Shown in pieces: positions 22,208-31,641 of a stretch of 36,742 nt of DNA (position 1 is its first letter; each line of letters starts with the position of its first letter). The position numbers were made by a program, and so were the translations under genes. Origin of the DNA: Bacteroidaceae bacterium. GTDB lineage: Bacteria > Bacteroidota > Bacteroidia > Bacteroidales > Bacteroidaceae. Location: assembly GCA_900771425.1 (NCBI GenBank), contig CAAGNV010000083.1, positions 1 through 36,742 of the forward strand, written 5' to 3'. Under the pieces are notes generated by a model, which was not told the origin of the DNA, made no database searches, and worked only from the letters and a program-made list of their open reading frames with translations.

Positions 22208-22371
22208 GCACCCGCAATATTGCAACAAAACTATAACAGCTACAATTATGACAGGAGAAGAATTCGCAGCACTATTCATCTAGTTTTTGTCCAGTTCGAG
22301 TGTACCCATATCCAACTATACGACTTGAGTAAAAATTAGTGCCGCATACCAGAAAAACTAGTATGCGGCAC
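22208..22371 (+). ncRNA. candidate small transcript, about 160 nt
   Basis: Bounded by the promoter at 22178-22207 and the hairpin at 22339-22371. It holds only the 11-codon ORF 22248-22283 (MTGEEFAALFI, then TAG). It might be a small RNA, a leader peptide, or the stub of a decayed gene whose start resembles the N-terminus of many small regulators. Transcription is convergent with susD. Prediction only. Confidence 0.35.
22339..22371. terminator. terminator of the susCD operon (minus), possibly bidirectional
   Basis: GTGCCGCATAC (22339-22349) pairs with GTATGCGGCAC (22361-22371). On the minus strand it is followed by TAATTTTTAC, a good U-tract. Confidence 0.85.
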
Positions 22372-22412
22372 ATATTTATTTATTAAGTCTAGTTAACTGC
22401 TTAATAAAATGA

Positions 22413-24158
22413 TTAGTTAGCCCAACCACGAACCTGATGCATCTGATCGTTGACTTCGATGACTGACTGTGGAATTGGCCAGTATTCGTGCTTGCCCTTA
22501 ACGAACTCAAGTTTGATGCCAGCTTCTGCGAATGGGTGCTTAATCTCGTAAACGAGTTTGTGAGGCTTTGTACCACCTGAAGTCCAGTATTCATCCCATT
22601 GATATGGAATGTTGTCGAGAACCTTGTCGTAGCACTCTTTAGCAATGCCCCAACGTACGATGTCGAACCAACGACAACCTTCAAACCAAAGTTCATACTG
22701 CTTTTCATCCTGGATAGTTTGGAGATTAACAGATGTAGAAACCGTATTTGAACCAGCACGCTTCTGAATGAGGTTTACATACTTCAATGCTTCGCTCTGC
22801 TGACCTGCTGCAAGACATGCTTCAGCGTAGAGGAGATATGCTTCACCAAGGCGGGCAAGACATAAGTTAGTATTGTTACAGTTGTCACCTACTGAGAGGT
22901 CTGCATCATTTGGATGCATCATCATCTTAACTTCCATCACGTCTGAACGAGAGAATGAACCTGCAGACTTGTTGATACCACGGTTGGCATCGAATTCCTT
23001 CTCTGCGCGAGTTGTGAGTGTACCACCTGCTTCCTTGTCGTTAGACCAAGGACAGAGAGTAGCATCGTAGAAGAATTCGTCAGAAGTGAGGAATGTAGCC
23101 TTACGACGGTAAGAGTCACCATCATTAGCAAGCATCTTGTGTGCGAAGTCCTGGTTGATAGAACCACCGCCCCAACCAGCAGTTGAGCAGATCTTAGGGT
23201 TAAGTCCTCCACCTACGATATCATCACCGCGCCAGTTAAGTACGTTGGCAACCATCCAACGACCACGACCGTTTGTACCTAACCAAGGTTCTGGACCACC
23301 TGATGCAGCTGTATTTGTGATGTAGTTGAACTCGAAAATCTTTTCTTCACAACCGTCTCCTTCTACGTGGAAGAGGTCACGGAAACGATTACCAGGAACG
23401 AGAGCGTAGTTATTATTGTCTTCTACGAGTGGCTTGAGGTATTTGATAGCCGTAGCATTGTCGCCGGCGAAAAGTGCAGCCTTACCAGCTACGAATTGTG
23501 CAAAGCCCTTGGTTGCAACCCATGCACCTTCCTTGTTAGCTTTGCCACCGCGGTCCTTGATAACTTCCAATGCTTCCACGCAGTCCTTGATACAGAATTC
23601 GAATACTGCCTTCTGTGACTCAGCATTTACTGGCTTGTCATTTGTGAGAAGATGGTCGATGATTGGTGGCTGATAATAAACCTGTGCTGCAAGCATGTGT
23701 CCCCATGCACGCATAACCTTAGCCTGTGCTACTGCTTCCTTCTTGACCTGAGTGTCTGCCTTGTCGCCTCCAAAGTATGCAATGATGAGATTGGCAGAGT
23801 AGATTGACTTGTAGATGTGGTTGTAGAGATTCTTTACAGGATCTTGGTTTGCTTCGTAGCGCATTTCGTTCATCTCGCGGAAACCGGCGTGGTCTGCGAT
23901 GTCACCACCAGCAGCGAATACGTCATCTGAAGCATAGTTTATGCCTGTGATATATGCATTCCAAATACCTTCGTTACCGCCAATTTCCGATGCGTATGTA
24001 GCGTACATGGCAGTAAGCGCAGATTGTGCATCAGCATCTGTCTTGTAGAAATTATCTGTACTGCTTGTTGCCTTCTGCTCAATTTCGAGCAAATCATTAG
24101 AGCATGATGTGTACATCATACCTGAAAGCAAAGCTGCGAAAATAAATATCTTTTTCAT
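22413..24158 (-). CDS. SusD/RagB-family outer-membrane nutrient-binding lipoprotein
   Basis: 581 aa. The lipoprotein signal MKKIFIFAALLSGMMYTSCS places lipid-modified Cys at 19. The following residues (NDLLEIEQKATSSTDNFYKT) and the TPR-rich body with the C-terminal EKQYELWFEGCRWFDIVRWG motif are typical of SusD/RagB. The protein caps the SusC transporter at the cell surface and binds the ligand, commonly a glycan. It lies 25 bp after susC on the same strand, the standard order. No glycoside hydrolase, hybrid two-component regulator or anti-sigma gene is in the window, so the substrate cannot be inferred. The terminator is at 22339-22371. Confidence 0.95.
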   Translation of the reverse strand: MKKIFIFAALLSGMMYTSCSNDLLEIEQKATSSTDNFYKTDADAQSALTAMYATYASEIGGNEGIWNAYITGINYASDDVFAAGGDIADHAGFREMNEMRYEANQDPVKNLYNHIYKSIYSANLIIAYFGGDKADTQVKKEAVAQAKVMRAWGHMLAAQVYYQPPIIDHLLTNDKPVNAESQKAVFEFCIKDCVEALEVIKDRGGKANKEGAWVATKGFAQFVAGKAALFAGDNATAIKYLKPLVEDNNNYALVPGNRFRDLFHVEGDGCEEKIFEFNYITNTAASGGPEPWLGTNGRGRWMVANVLNWRGDDIVGGGLNPKICSTAGWGGGSINQDFAHKMLANDGDSYRRKATFLTSDEFFYDATLCPWSNDKEAGGTLTTRAEKEFDANRGINKSAGSFSRSDVMEVKMMMHPNDADLSVGDNCNNTNLCLARLGEAYLLYAEACLAAGQQSEALKYVNLIQKRAGSNTVSTSVNLQTIQDEKQYELWFEGCRWFDIVRWGIAKECYDKVLDNIPYQWDEYWTSGGTKPHKLVYEIKHPFAEAGIKLEFVKGKHEYWPIPQSVIEVNDQMHQVRGWAN

Positions 24159-24183
24159 ATTATAATTCTTTAAAGTTTTAAGA

Positions 24184-27100
24184 TTAGAATGTTACATTAA
24201 CACCGAGAACAAACTTGCTCATGTTAGGATATACTGCCTTGTCGAGACCAGGTCCGTTGTGCTGCTGAGTACAAGTCTCTGGGTCGAGACCAGGGTACTT
24301 GGTGAATGTGAAGAAGTCATCGATTGATACGTATACGCGTACATTATCCATATATGCCTTTCTTGTGAGGCTCTTTGGCAATGTGTAACCGAGCTGAATC
24401 TGCTTGATCTTGAAGAATGAGCCGTCGTAAACCATTGCTGAAGATCCGTAGAATATTGAACTACCTGCAACAGAGCTTGCGTTAGGGAACTTGCCTGACT
24501 TGAAATCGTCGTAGACACCCTTTGCTATGTTGTTGTAGCCTGTACGATAAAGACCGTAGTATACATCGTTGCCTGCTACACCTGTACCGAAGAGAGTAAA
24601 GTCAAAGCCCTTGTATTCAGCGTTGAGGGTGATACCGTAAGTTAAATTTGGAAGACCAGAACCGATGTTTTTCATATCTCCGACTTGTGGATCGTTTGTC
24701 AAATCACCGTTCTTGTCATAGTACAGAGCTGTACCGTCATCTGCTCTTCCTGCATACTCATAACCGCGCATATACCAAAGTGGCTCACCTTCTTCGAAGT
24801 AGCAACTTATTAAGCTTGGACTAGCGCCGTCAATTGTAGCACCTGACAAACGGTCGATAGATTTGTCAAGGTATGTTACCTTGTTGCTGAGTGTAGATAA
24901 GTTTCCTGAGATACCGTAATTGAAGTCACCAATGTTATCTCTCCATGAGAGTTCAATCTCAAGACCGGTATTCCTTACCTCACCTGCATTGATAGTAATG
25001 GTGTTGGCTCCAGATTCAGGCATTGCAGGAACTGGAACGAGAAGGTCCTTTGTTGTCTTTTTGAACCAGTCAATGCCGAGAGTGAGACGGTTGTTAAGGA
25101 AACGCATATCAAGACCGAGGTCAATCTGCTCTGAAGTTTCCCAAGTAAGGTCTGGGTTAGCAATACCGTTTGGCATAGAACCATAAGTTACCTCCTTTGA
25201 GTCTTTGTAGTTGTACATCTGACCGTTTGTTGCGATACCTGCTGTGTATGCATAATTGCGCAATACTCTTACATTACCGTTCTGACCCCAGGAAGCACGA
25301 ATCTTTCCGAATGTGATGATGTCTTCGTCAACTGCATCCTTGAAGAACTTTTCGTTAGAGAATGTCCAACCAGCAGATGCTGAGAAGAAGTTACCCCAAC
25401 GGTTATCCTTGGAAAGTTTTGAAGAGTCGAAAGCATCGGCGCGGTAGTTTGCTTGTACAAAATAGCGGTTGTCATAGCTGTAGAGTAAACGACCTAAGTA
25501 AGAAATAGCACGTGTAGTACCTGGAAGTCCATTGAAGGACTTTGAAGTGTTGGAGTTACCATTGACACAATCGAGGTATATGAAGTTGTCTGCATAGTCG
25601 CGGAGAATATCAGGACCATTTGCCTTAGCGCTTACATAGTTGGACTTGCTTTGGCGATATGACATACCGAGCATTGCGCCTACGTCATGCTTGCCAAATG
25701 ACTGGTTGTAGTTTGCGAAGTTTTCCCACTGATACCAGAGCGAATTGTTGCTTGAGCCTGAGATTGCGTAGTTGTCACCTTTTGTCTGTAAGTTAAGGTA
25801 ATAAGGGAATTCCCAGTTAGAAGAGTTGCTGTATGCAATACGGTAACCAAGACGAGATGTGAAAGTAAGTTGCTTAATAGGAGTGATATTCATGAATGCA
25901 GTACCACGAACACTTACACCATCATTCTTTTGCATTGAACGGTCACGCTGTGAGAATGGGTTACCTCCTGCGAGACGAGTGTTGAAGTAAGATGTTGCAT
26001 AGTAGCCATTTTCATCCCCGAAGAGAGTCTTGTTTGATTTGCCGGCAAGAATATCATCATATACGGTTTTGTAATCATCAAGCATCTGTCCTCGTTCAGT
26101 CCAGTAGAGAGGAGTGAGAGGGTCGATGAGAAGAAGCATTTCGAATGCTGTACCGTATCCATTTTCAGAAACTCCCTGAGTTTTCCACTTTTCGATAGAT
26201 GTGTTAGTACCAACCTTCAACCAATCCTTAATCTTATAGTCAGCATTGATTTGAGCTGTGAGTCGCTGATACTTATCCTTGCCACCCTTAATTACGCCAT
26301 CTTGGTCAACGTAACTACCGCTTAAGAAATAAGAACCACGGTCGTTAGCACCCTGGAATGTTAGTGTGTGCTGCTGTGCCCAAGTATTCTCGAAATATTC
26401 GTCAAGCCAATCTGTGTTAGTATTAGGATCCCAACCATATTTGGTGGTAGCATCATTCATGGCTCCTTCTACCTCGCTTGTGCCAAGCTGCATACCCATC
26501 CAGTCCTTGAACTGACTTGCGTTGAGGAGTTCGGGAACAAAACCAAGTGATTGGTTTGTGAACTTGCCTGAGTAACTGATGCTTCCGGTGCCTTTCTGAC
26601 CAGATTTTGTTGTGACGAGTACAACACCGTTACCTGCCTCAGCACCGTAGATTGCAGCAGAAGCAGCATCCTTAAGTACTTCGATAGACTCAATCATGGA
26701 AGGATCGAGATACTGGATGTTGTCCACCTGAAGTCCATCCACGATGAGAAGTGGACCGATATCGTCTGAGTTTGAAGAATAACCACGTACTCGAATCTGA
26801 GCACCTTGGCCTGGCTTACCTGAACTGTTCAGAATCTGAATACCGGCTGCCTTACCCTGAAGTGCAGCAGCTGCATCAGTTGTAGAACGGTTGCGGAGGT
26901 CTGCTTCCTTAACTGAAGCAACAGCACCAGTCAAGTCGCTCTTCTTCTGAACACCGTAACCGATGACAACAACGTCGTCCAAAGCCTTAGTGTCTTCCTT
27001 AAGTGTGATAACCATGTTGGCCTTTGCCTTCAGAGTCTGAGGTATATAACCAACATAAGAGATTTTGAGGGAAGCACCTTCCTTAACTTTCAGTGAGAAG

Positions 27101-27276
27101 TTACCGTTGTAATCAGTAACAGCACCATTGGTGGTTCCCACTTCCTGAACGGCTGCACCGATAAGGCCTTCGCCATCAGTAGAAGAAAGTACCTGTCCCT
27201 TCACTGTGATTTGTGCCATCGCTGTTGTTACAGCAAGGAAACAAACCGCCATCAAAAACAAAAATCTTGTTTTCAT
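24184..27276 (-). CDS. SusC/RagA-family TonB-dependent outer-membrane transporter
   Basis: 1030 aa, usual for SusC. Signal peptide MKTRFLFLMAVCFLAVTTAMA, then a carboxypeptidase-D regulatory-like beta-sandwich (about 22-105), the TonB box region and plug (DDVVVIGYGVQKKSDLTGAV, QIRVRGYSSN, LIVDGLQV, IESIEVLKDAASAAIYG), and a 22-strand barrel ending in an aromatic residue (FVLGVNVTF). It imports the ligand delivered by SusD using energy from TonB-ExbBD, which is encoded elsewhere in this window. It is the first gene of a two-gene operon with a long 5' leader; the candidate -7 box is at 27545-27552. The pair looks orphan here. Confidence 0.96.
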   Translation of the reverse strand: MKTRFLFLMAVCFLAVTTAMAQITVKGQVLSSTDGEGLIGAAVQEVGTTNGAVTDYNGNFSLKVKEGASLKISYVGYIPQTLKAKANMVITLKEDTKALDDVVVIGYGVQKKSDLTGAVASVKEADLRNRSTTDAAAALQGKAAGIQILNSSGKPGQGAQIRVRGYSSNSDDIGPLLIVDGLQVDNIQYLDPSMIESIEVLKDAASAAIYGAEAGNGVVLVTTKSGQKGTGSISYSGKFTNQSLGFVPELLNASQFKDWMGMQLGTSEVEGAMNDATTKYGWDPNTNTDWLDEYFENTWAQQHTLTFQGANDRGSYFLSGSYVDQDGVIKGGKDKYQRLTAQINADYKIKDWLKVGTNTSIEKWKTQGVSENGYGTAFEMLLLIDPLTPLYWTERGQMLDDYKTVYDDILAGKSNKTLFGDENGYYATSYFNTRLAGGNPFSQRDRSMQKNDGVSVRGTAFMNITPIKQLTFTSRLGYRIAYSNSSNWEFPYYLNLQTKGDNYAISGSSNNSLWYQWENFANYNQSFGKHDVGAMLGMSYRQSKSNYVSAKANGPDILRDYADNFIYLDCVNGNSNTSKSFNGLPGTTRAISYLGRLLYSYDNRYFVQANYRADAFDSSKLSKDNRWGNFFSASAGWTFSNEKFFKDAVDEDIITFGKIRASWGQNGNVRVLRNYAYTAGIATNGQMYNYKDSKEVTYGSMPNGIANPDLTWETSEQIDLGLDMRFLNNRLTLGIDWFKKTTKDLLVPVPAMPESGANTITINAGEVRNTGLEIELSWRDNIGDFNYGISGNLSTLSNKVTYLDKSIDRLSGATIDGASPSLISCYFEEGEPLWYMRGYEYAGRADDGTALYYDKNGDLTNDPQVGDMKNIGSGLPNLTYGITLNAEYKGFDFTLFGTGVAGNDVYYGLYRTGYNNIAKGVYDDFKSGKFPNASSVAGSSIFYGSSAMVYDGSFFKIKQIQLGYTLPKSLTRKAYMDNVRVYVSIDDFFTFTKYPGLDPETCTQQHNGPGLDKAVYPNMSKFVLGVNVTF

Positions 27277-27544
27277 AAGTTTTGGTAATTTGATTGATTA
27301 ATGGATTAATAAAATGGGTTAATTAAAAAAGTTTGTTCAAATTTATTGAAATGCCAATGTATAATAGGGGTATTTTCATTTTGTTCGTTTACCTGCTACT
27401 GCTCTCAATCTGTACCATGCAATTTGCACTCATTGCTGGCTCGTGTTGATACTAATCGACATTTTGTTCATTATATTTGTTTGTAATTTTTCTTTGTTCA
27501 TCATTGAAACCATCATGATTCATCAAGTCGTTTTTAATCGCTTG
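27277..27544 (-). other. long 5' leader of susC
   Basis: About 270 bases lie between the susC start and the minus-strand -7 box at 27545-27552. The region is A/T-rich, with repeats of GGATTAAT-like sequence near the gene and no ORF of note. Long leaders are known for some SusC operons and may carry post-transcriptional control or antisense RNAs; nothing here proves either. Confidence 0.45.
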
Positions 27545-27552
27545 CAAAGGTA
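27545..27552 (-). promoter_or_regulatory. -7 box of susCD
   Basis: The minus strand reads TACCTTTG. No -33 box at the usual spacing is clear. It gives a leader of about 265 nt. Confidence 0.55.
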
Positions 27553-27677
27553 AGATTTATACATTATAGGATATATCAATAATGTAACATTTTCTTTTTA
27601 TTTTGCAACATCCGTTAAGAATCAATAACATTTATACAGATATTTTCACGTTGGAATGCATTTTATCACGACATTGA

Positions 27678-27708
27678 TTTGGAGGCACAGATTAAATTCG
27701 TAACTTTG
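27678..27708 (+). promoter_or_regulatory. promoter of rnpB
   Basis: -33 TTTG (27678-27681), 19-bp spacer, -7 TAACTTTG (27701-27708): a near-ideal Bacteroidetes promoter, 18 bp before the RNA. Confidence 0.8.
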
Positions 27709-27726
27709 CACACGGAAACAAAACAA

Positions 27727-28130
27727 GCAGATGAACGGTCTGTCGCTGGCATCGTCACCTCTCTGCACGCAGGGAAAGGAACGAAGCGAGAGGAAAGTCC
27801 GGGCAGCACAGGACACCCCACTTCCCAATGCAGAAGCAATCCGCGAGGGTTGAGCAGTGTAGAAGAAAAAAACCGCCAGGCAGCCTTATGGCTGTCAGGT
27901 AAGGGTGAGAAGGCGAGGTAAGAGCTCACCAGCATAGTGGTGACATTTATGGCTGTACACCTTGGGGGCTGCAAGTTCATGTATAGTAGCGTTACGAGGG
28001 TTGTCCGCCCAAGCTACAGGGTAGAACGCTAAAGCCTGATGGTGACATCAGTGATTGGATAAATGACAGACTGCGAGTGTTACCCTTAAATAGTACATTC
28101 GCTACAGAACCCGGCTTATAGTTCATCTGC
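27727..28130 (+). ncRNA. rnpB: RNase P RNA (bacterial type)
   Basis: The catalytic RNA of RNase P, which trims the 5' leader from tRNA precursors. Conserved core I GAGGAAAGTCCGGGC is at 27789-27803, and the matching conserved core V ACAGAACCCGGCTTATA is at 28104-28120, as expected for P4. The ends GCAGATGAAC (27727-27736) and GTTCATCTGC (28121-28130) pair to form P1. A T5 run follows at 28131. Length about 404 nt. Open reading frames crossing it are shadows. Confidence 0.97.
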
Positions 28131-28216
28131 TTTTTATAATTAATATCCATTAAACTGACGCTCACAAAAACCAAGTCCAACAAACAACCATCATATATAT
28201 AAATAAAGGTGCACTA

Positions 28217-29578
28217 ATGAATACTAATTCACGACGAGTAATCCAAACACTCGCACTTGCATTGTCCCTCATACTATCAACATCGAACAAGTCTTTTGCA
28301 CAACAGACTTGGACGTTGCAACAATGTATCGACTATGCAATGGAACACAACATCAGTCTTCAGCAAAGCAGACTTACGACAGAGCAAAACAAGCTGACTG
28401 TACTACAGTCAAAAGCTGCGCTCTTTCCTTCGTTATCATTCAGTACGAACCAAAATGCGTCATGGCGGCCATACAGCCAATCAACCATCAACCTGACGAA
28501 CGGAACGATGACCTCGACCAAGTCGACTGTCAACTACAACGGCAGTTATGGTCTCAACGCGAGCATGACCGTATGGAACGGAGGACGCAACACAAAAAAC
28601 ATCAAGCAGAACGAATACACTGCGGCCATGTCGGAACTCAGCACAGACAATACAGCCAACAATATACAAGAGCAAATAACGCAACTGTATGTGCAGATAC
28701 TGTATCAGACTGAAGCGGTGAAGGTAAACGAAGAAATACTCAAGGCAGCAGAACAGCAGCGCGACCGTGCAAAGGTCATGGTCGATGTCGGCAGTCTCGC
28801 GAAAGTCGATCTAATGCAGTTGGAGGCACAGGTGTCACAAGACAAATACAATATCGTCAACGCTAAGTCACAACTTGAGAACTACAAGTTTCAACTGAAG
28901 CAGTTGCTTGAAATCACAGGCAACGAGCCGTTCAATATTGCAGTATCGAAAGCCAGCGACGACCAAGTAATGGTATCAATCCCCAGCAAGCAGGAAGTGT
29001 ACGAAATTGCCCGTCAGTTGCGTCCCGAGATACAAAGCAATCAATTGAACGTCGAGTCAAGCGACCTAGCCATTTCAATCGCAAAGGCAGGGTACCTACC
29101 GCAAGTGAACTTAAACGCAAGTATGGGAACAAGCAACGCAAGCGGTATGCATACGGCATTCAGTAAGCAAGTAAAGACCAACCTCAGCAACTCACTCGGT
29201 GTCAGTGTCAGTGTGCCGATATTTGACCAACGGCAAAACCGAACAAACATACAGAAAGCAAAGCTCAACAGGTTAAGCAGCGAACTACAGTTGCAAGATG
29301 CAGAGAAAAAGCTATACAGCACCATCGAGAACTATTGGCTAAATGCAAACACTTCACAACAGCAATACATTTATGCGAAGTCGAACGTAGAAAGCATGGA
29401 AGCAAGTTACGAATTGGTCAGCGAGCAATTCAGACTTGGTTTGAAAAACATCGTAGAACTGACGACAGGCAAAACTAATCTCATGCAAGCCGAGCAACAA
29501 CTCTTGCAAAGTAAGTACAACACATTGTACAACATCGCTATGCTACGATTCTACCAAGGCGAAGTCATTAAGCTTTAA
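28217..29578 (+). CDS. TolC-family outer-membrane efflux protein
   Basis: 453 aa. The signal peptide contains RVIQTLALALSLILSTSN and ends near SFAQQ. The next residues (TWTLQQCIDYAMEHNISLQQ) are the classic start of the OEP/TolC helical repeat, and two homologous long-helix halves follow, with a second in LRPEIQSNQLNVESSDLAIS and a C-terminal SYELVSEQFRLGLKNIVELT. It forms the outer-membrane tunnel for the MacA/MacB-type pump encoded directly downstream. It begins 86 bp after rnpB, with no separate -7 box seen; read-through from rnpB or an unrecognised promoter are both possible. Confidence 0.94.
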   Translation: MNTNSRRVIQTLALALSLILSTSNKSFAQQTWTLQQCIDYAMEHNISLQQSRLTTEQNKLTVLQSKAALFPSLSFSTNQNASWRPYSQSTINLTNGTMTSTKSTVNYNGSYGLNASMTVWNGGRNTKNIKQNEYTAAMSELSTDNTANNIQEQITQLYVQILYQTEAVKVNEEILKAAEQQRDRAKVMVDVGSLAKVDLMQLEAQVSQDKYNIVNAKSQLENYKFQLKQLLEITGNEPFNIAVSKASDDQVMVSIPSKQEVYEIARQLRPEIQSNQLNVESSDLAISIAKAGYLPQVNLNASMGTSNASGMHTAFSKQVKTNLSNSLGVSVSVPIFDQRQNRTNIQKAKLNRLSSELQLQDAEKKLYSTIENYWLNANTSQQQYIYAKSNVESMEASYELVSEQFRLGLKNIVELTTGKTNLMQAEQQLLQSKYNTLYNIAMLRFYQGEVIKL

Positions 29579-29664
29579 CAGTCAACGGTCATATAAGCCA
29601 GATATGTTCTATAAGTACCATAACCCATAATTCATAAAACAATCAAAACAACACTCGAATCAAT

Positions 29665-30867
29665 ATGAAACGAATAATCATAGCCTTTTTATCGACCATA
29701 GTCCTGTTGGTTTCTTGCAATAAGACGCCACAAGTAAGCTACAACACTGCCACTGTCGAGAAGCAAGACCTCTCTACCAGCATCACAGCTACCGGTACAA
29801 TCGAACCTGTAACCAAAGTAGAAGTAGGCACACAGGTCAGCGGCATCATCGACAAGATATATGTGGACTACAACAGCGAAGTACATCGAGGCGACGTGAT
29901 TGCAGAACTTGACAAGACAAACCTAATGAGCGAACTCGAATCATCTCGCAGCAATCTTGCCAATTCACAAGCAAACCTCGATTATCAGCAAGCAAACTTC
30001 AACAGATACAAAACATTGTTCGACAAAGGACTCGTCAGTGCAAACGACTACGAAAACGCAAGACTGTCATACGTTCAGGCACAACAACAAGTCAGAATAC
30101 AACAACAAAACGTACAGAAAGCACAGACAAACCTCGGATATGCGACCATCACGTCACCTATCGACGGAGTTGTACTCAGCCGCGAAGTAGAAGAAGGACA
30201 GACCGTTGCATCTGCCATGTCAACCCCTACCCTATTTATCATAGCCCAAGACCTAACCAACATGCGAGTTATCGCTGACATCGACGAAGCCGACATAGGT
30301 GGTGTTTGCGATGGCCAACACGTGACATTCACCGTCGATGCATATCCTGACGACATCTTCGAAGGCGAAGTGACCCAAGTTCGTCAGCAAGCAACGACTG
30401 AAAGCAACGTCGTAACATATCAAGTCGTGATATCGGCACCAAACGAAGAACTTAAGCTCAAACCGGGTCTGACTGCCAATGTTACGATATTCAAAACAGA
30501 AATTCACGACGTACTCTCTGTGCCAGCCAAAGCCCTACGCTTTGCGCCTAACGAGCTCTTACTTGTAAACGGCGAAGAGATTCAAGACTGCGACTCCCCT
30601 ACTAAGGTATGGATGCGTCTCGGTAAGAAGTTCATAGCACGCCCCGTCAAGGTAGGACGTACCAACGGCATTTACACAGAAATACTCGCAGGAGTGAAGG
30701 AAGGCGATGAAGTACTTACTGAATTTGAAATGATAACAGAACAAGCCGAGCAGCAGACCAACCCATTTATGCCAGGACCACGTAACCGTAACAGAAACAA
30801 TGCAGGCGGTGCAAAAAACGGAGGCGATGCTACAGGCAAGCCTGCAGGAGCAGCAGGACCAAGATAA
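29665..30867 (+). CDS. MacA-like periplasmic adaptor (HlyD/RND family), lipoprotein
   Basis: 400 aa. A lipobox LVSC places Cys at 18 (MKRIIIAFLSTIVLLVSC). Next come the membrane-fusion fold (TSITATGTIEPVTKVEVGTQ, a biotinyl-lipoyl-like half), a coiled-coil hairpin (LESSRSNLANSQANLDYQQA ... AQQQVRIQQQNVQKAQTNLG), the second lipoyl half (GYATITSPIDGVVLSREVEE) and beta-barrel. The C-terminus is low in complexity and basic/Gly-Asn rich. It connects the inner-membrane ABC pump to the TolC tunnel. Unlike E. coli MacA, which has a membrane helix, this one appears lipid-anchored. Confidence 0.93.
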   Translation: MKRIIIAFLSTIVLLVSCNKTPQVSYNTATVEKQDLSTSITATGTIEPVTKVEVGTQVSGIIDKIYVDYNSEVHRGDVIAELDKTNLMSELESSRSNLANSQANLDYQQANFNRYKTLFDKGLVSANDYENARLSYVQAQQQVRIQQQNVQKAQTNLGYATITSPIDGVVLSREVEEGQTVASAMSTPTLFIIAQDLTNMRVIADIDEADIGGVCDGQHVTFTVDAYPDDIFEGEVTQVRQQATTESNVVTYQVVISAPNEELKLKPGLTANVTIFKTEIHDVLSVPAKALRFAPNELLLVNGEEIQDCDSPTKVWMRLGKKFIARPVKVGRTNGIYTEILAGVKEGDEVLTEFEMITEQAEQQTNPFMPGPRNRNRNNAGGAKNGGDATGKPAGAAGPR

Positions 30868-30876
30868 CGAAACGTC

Positions 30877-31638
30877 ATGAATACAGATACAGAAAAGAAA
30901 GTAGTCATTGAGTTACAAGACGTGCGACGAGACTTCAAGGTAGGTGAGGAAGTAGTTCATGCCTTGCGCGGCATCTCCTTCAAAATATATGAAGGCGAAT
31001 TTGTGACCATCATGGGTACATCGGGATCGGGCAAGTCAACACTGCTGAATCAACTCGGTTGCCTCGACACCCCAACCAAAGGCGAATACTACCTTGACGG
31101 AGTAGCAGTACGAACCATGTCAAAATCACAGCGTGCTAAACTACGTAACCGCAAGATTGGCTTTGTATTTCAGAACTACAACCTACTGGCAAAGACTACG
31201 GCAGTAGATAATGTTGCACTCCCACTCATGTACAACTCAAAGTACAATGCCCAGCAGCGGCGTGAAGCAGCAATCGAAGCACTGAAGTCTGTCGGGCTTG
31301 GCGACCGCTTGGAGCACAAGTCAAACCAGATGTCGGGCGGTCAGATGCAGCGCGTGGCAATAGCACGGGCTTTAGTCAATGACCCCGCCGTGATACTTGC
31401 CGACGAAGCAACGGGCAACCTCGACACACGTACCTCATTCGAAATGCTCGTACTGTTCCAGAAGTTACATGCCGAAGGGCGCACAATCATCTTCGTTACA
31501 CACAACCCCGACATTGCCAAGTACAGCAGCCGCAACATCATGCTGCGAGACGGAAAGATACGAGAAGATATCATAAACAACAATATACAGTCGGCAGCAG
31601 AAGCACTTGCCGCACTTCCTGTAAACCAAGACGACTAA
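30877..31638 (+). CDS. ABC transporter ATPase (MacB/LolD type)
   Basis: 253 aa. Walker A GTSGSGKST is at 47-55, the Q-loop region is FVFQNYNLLAKTTAVDNV, the signature is MSGGQMQRVAIARAL, and Walker B plus catalytic Glu is in VILADEATGNLD, with the H-loop in VTHNPDIA. The sequence is closest to the MacB/LolD/FtsE class by motif, not to sugar importers. It is a separate gene from its permease, whereas E. coli MacB is fused. It starts 9 bp after the adaptor stop codon and ends 3 bp before the permease. Confidence 0.95.
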   Translation: MNTDTEKKVVIELQDVRRDFKVGEEVVHALRGISFKIYEGEFVTIMGTSGSGKSTLLNQLGCLDTPTKGEYYLDGVAVRTMSKSQRAKLRNRKIGFVFQNYNLLAKTTAVDNVALPLMYNSKYNAQQRREAAIEALKSVGLGDRLEHKSNQMSGGQMQRVAIARALVNDPAVILADEATGNLDTRTSFEMLVLFQKLHAEGRTIIFVTHNPDIAKYSSRNIMLRDGKIREDIINNNIQSAAEALAALPVNQDD

Positions 31639-31641
31639 ACA

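Noticed and set aside
27472..27479. Antisense promoter TATATTTG in the susC leader
   Set aside because: It fits TAnnTTTG, but the region is A/T-rich and no -33 box lies at a usable distance.
27679..27980. Open reading frames over rnpB
   Set aside because: They lie inside the conserved RNase P RNA core.
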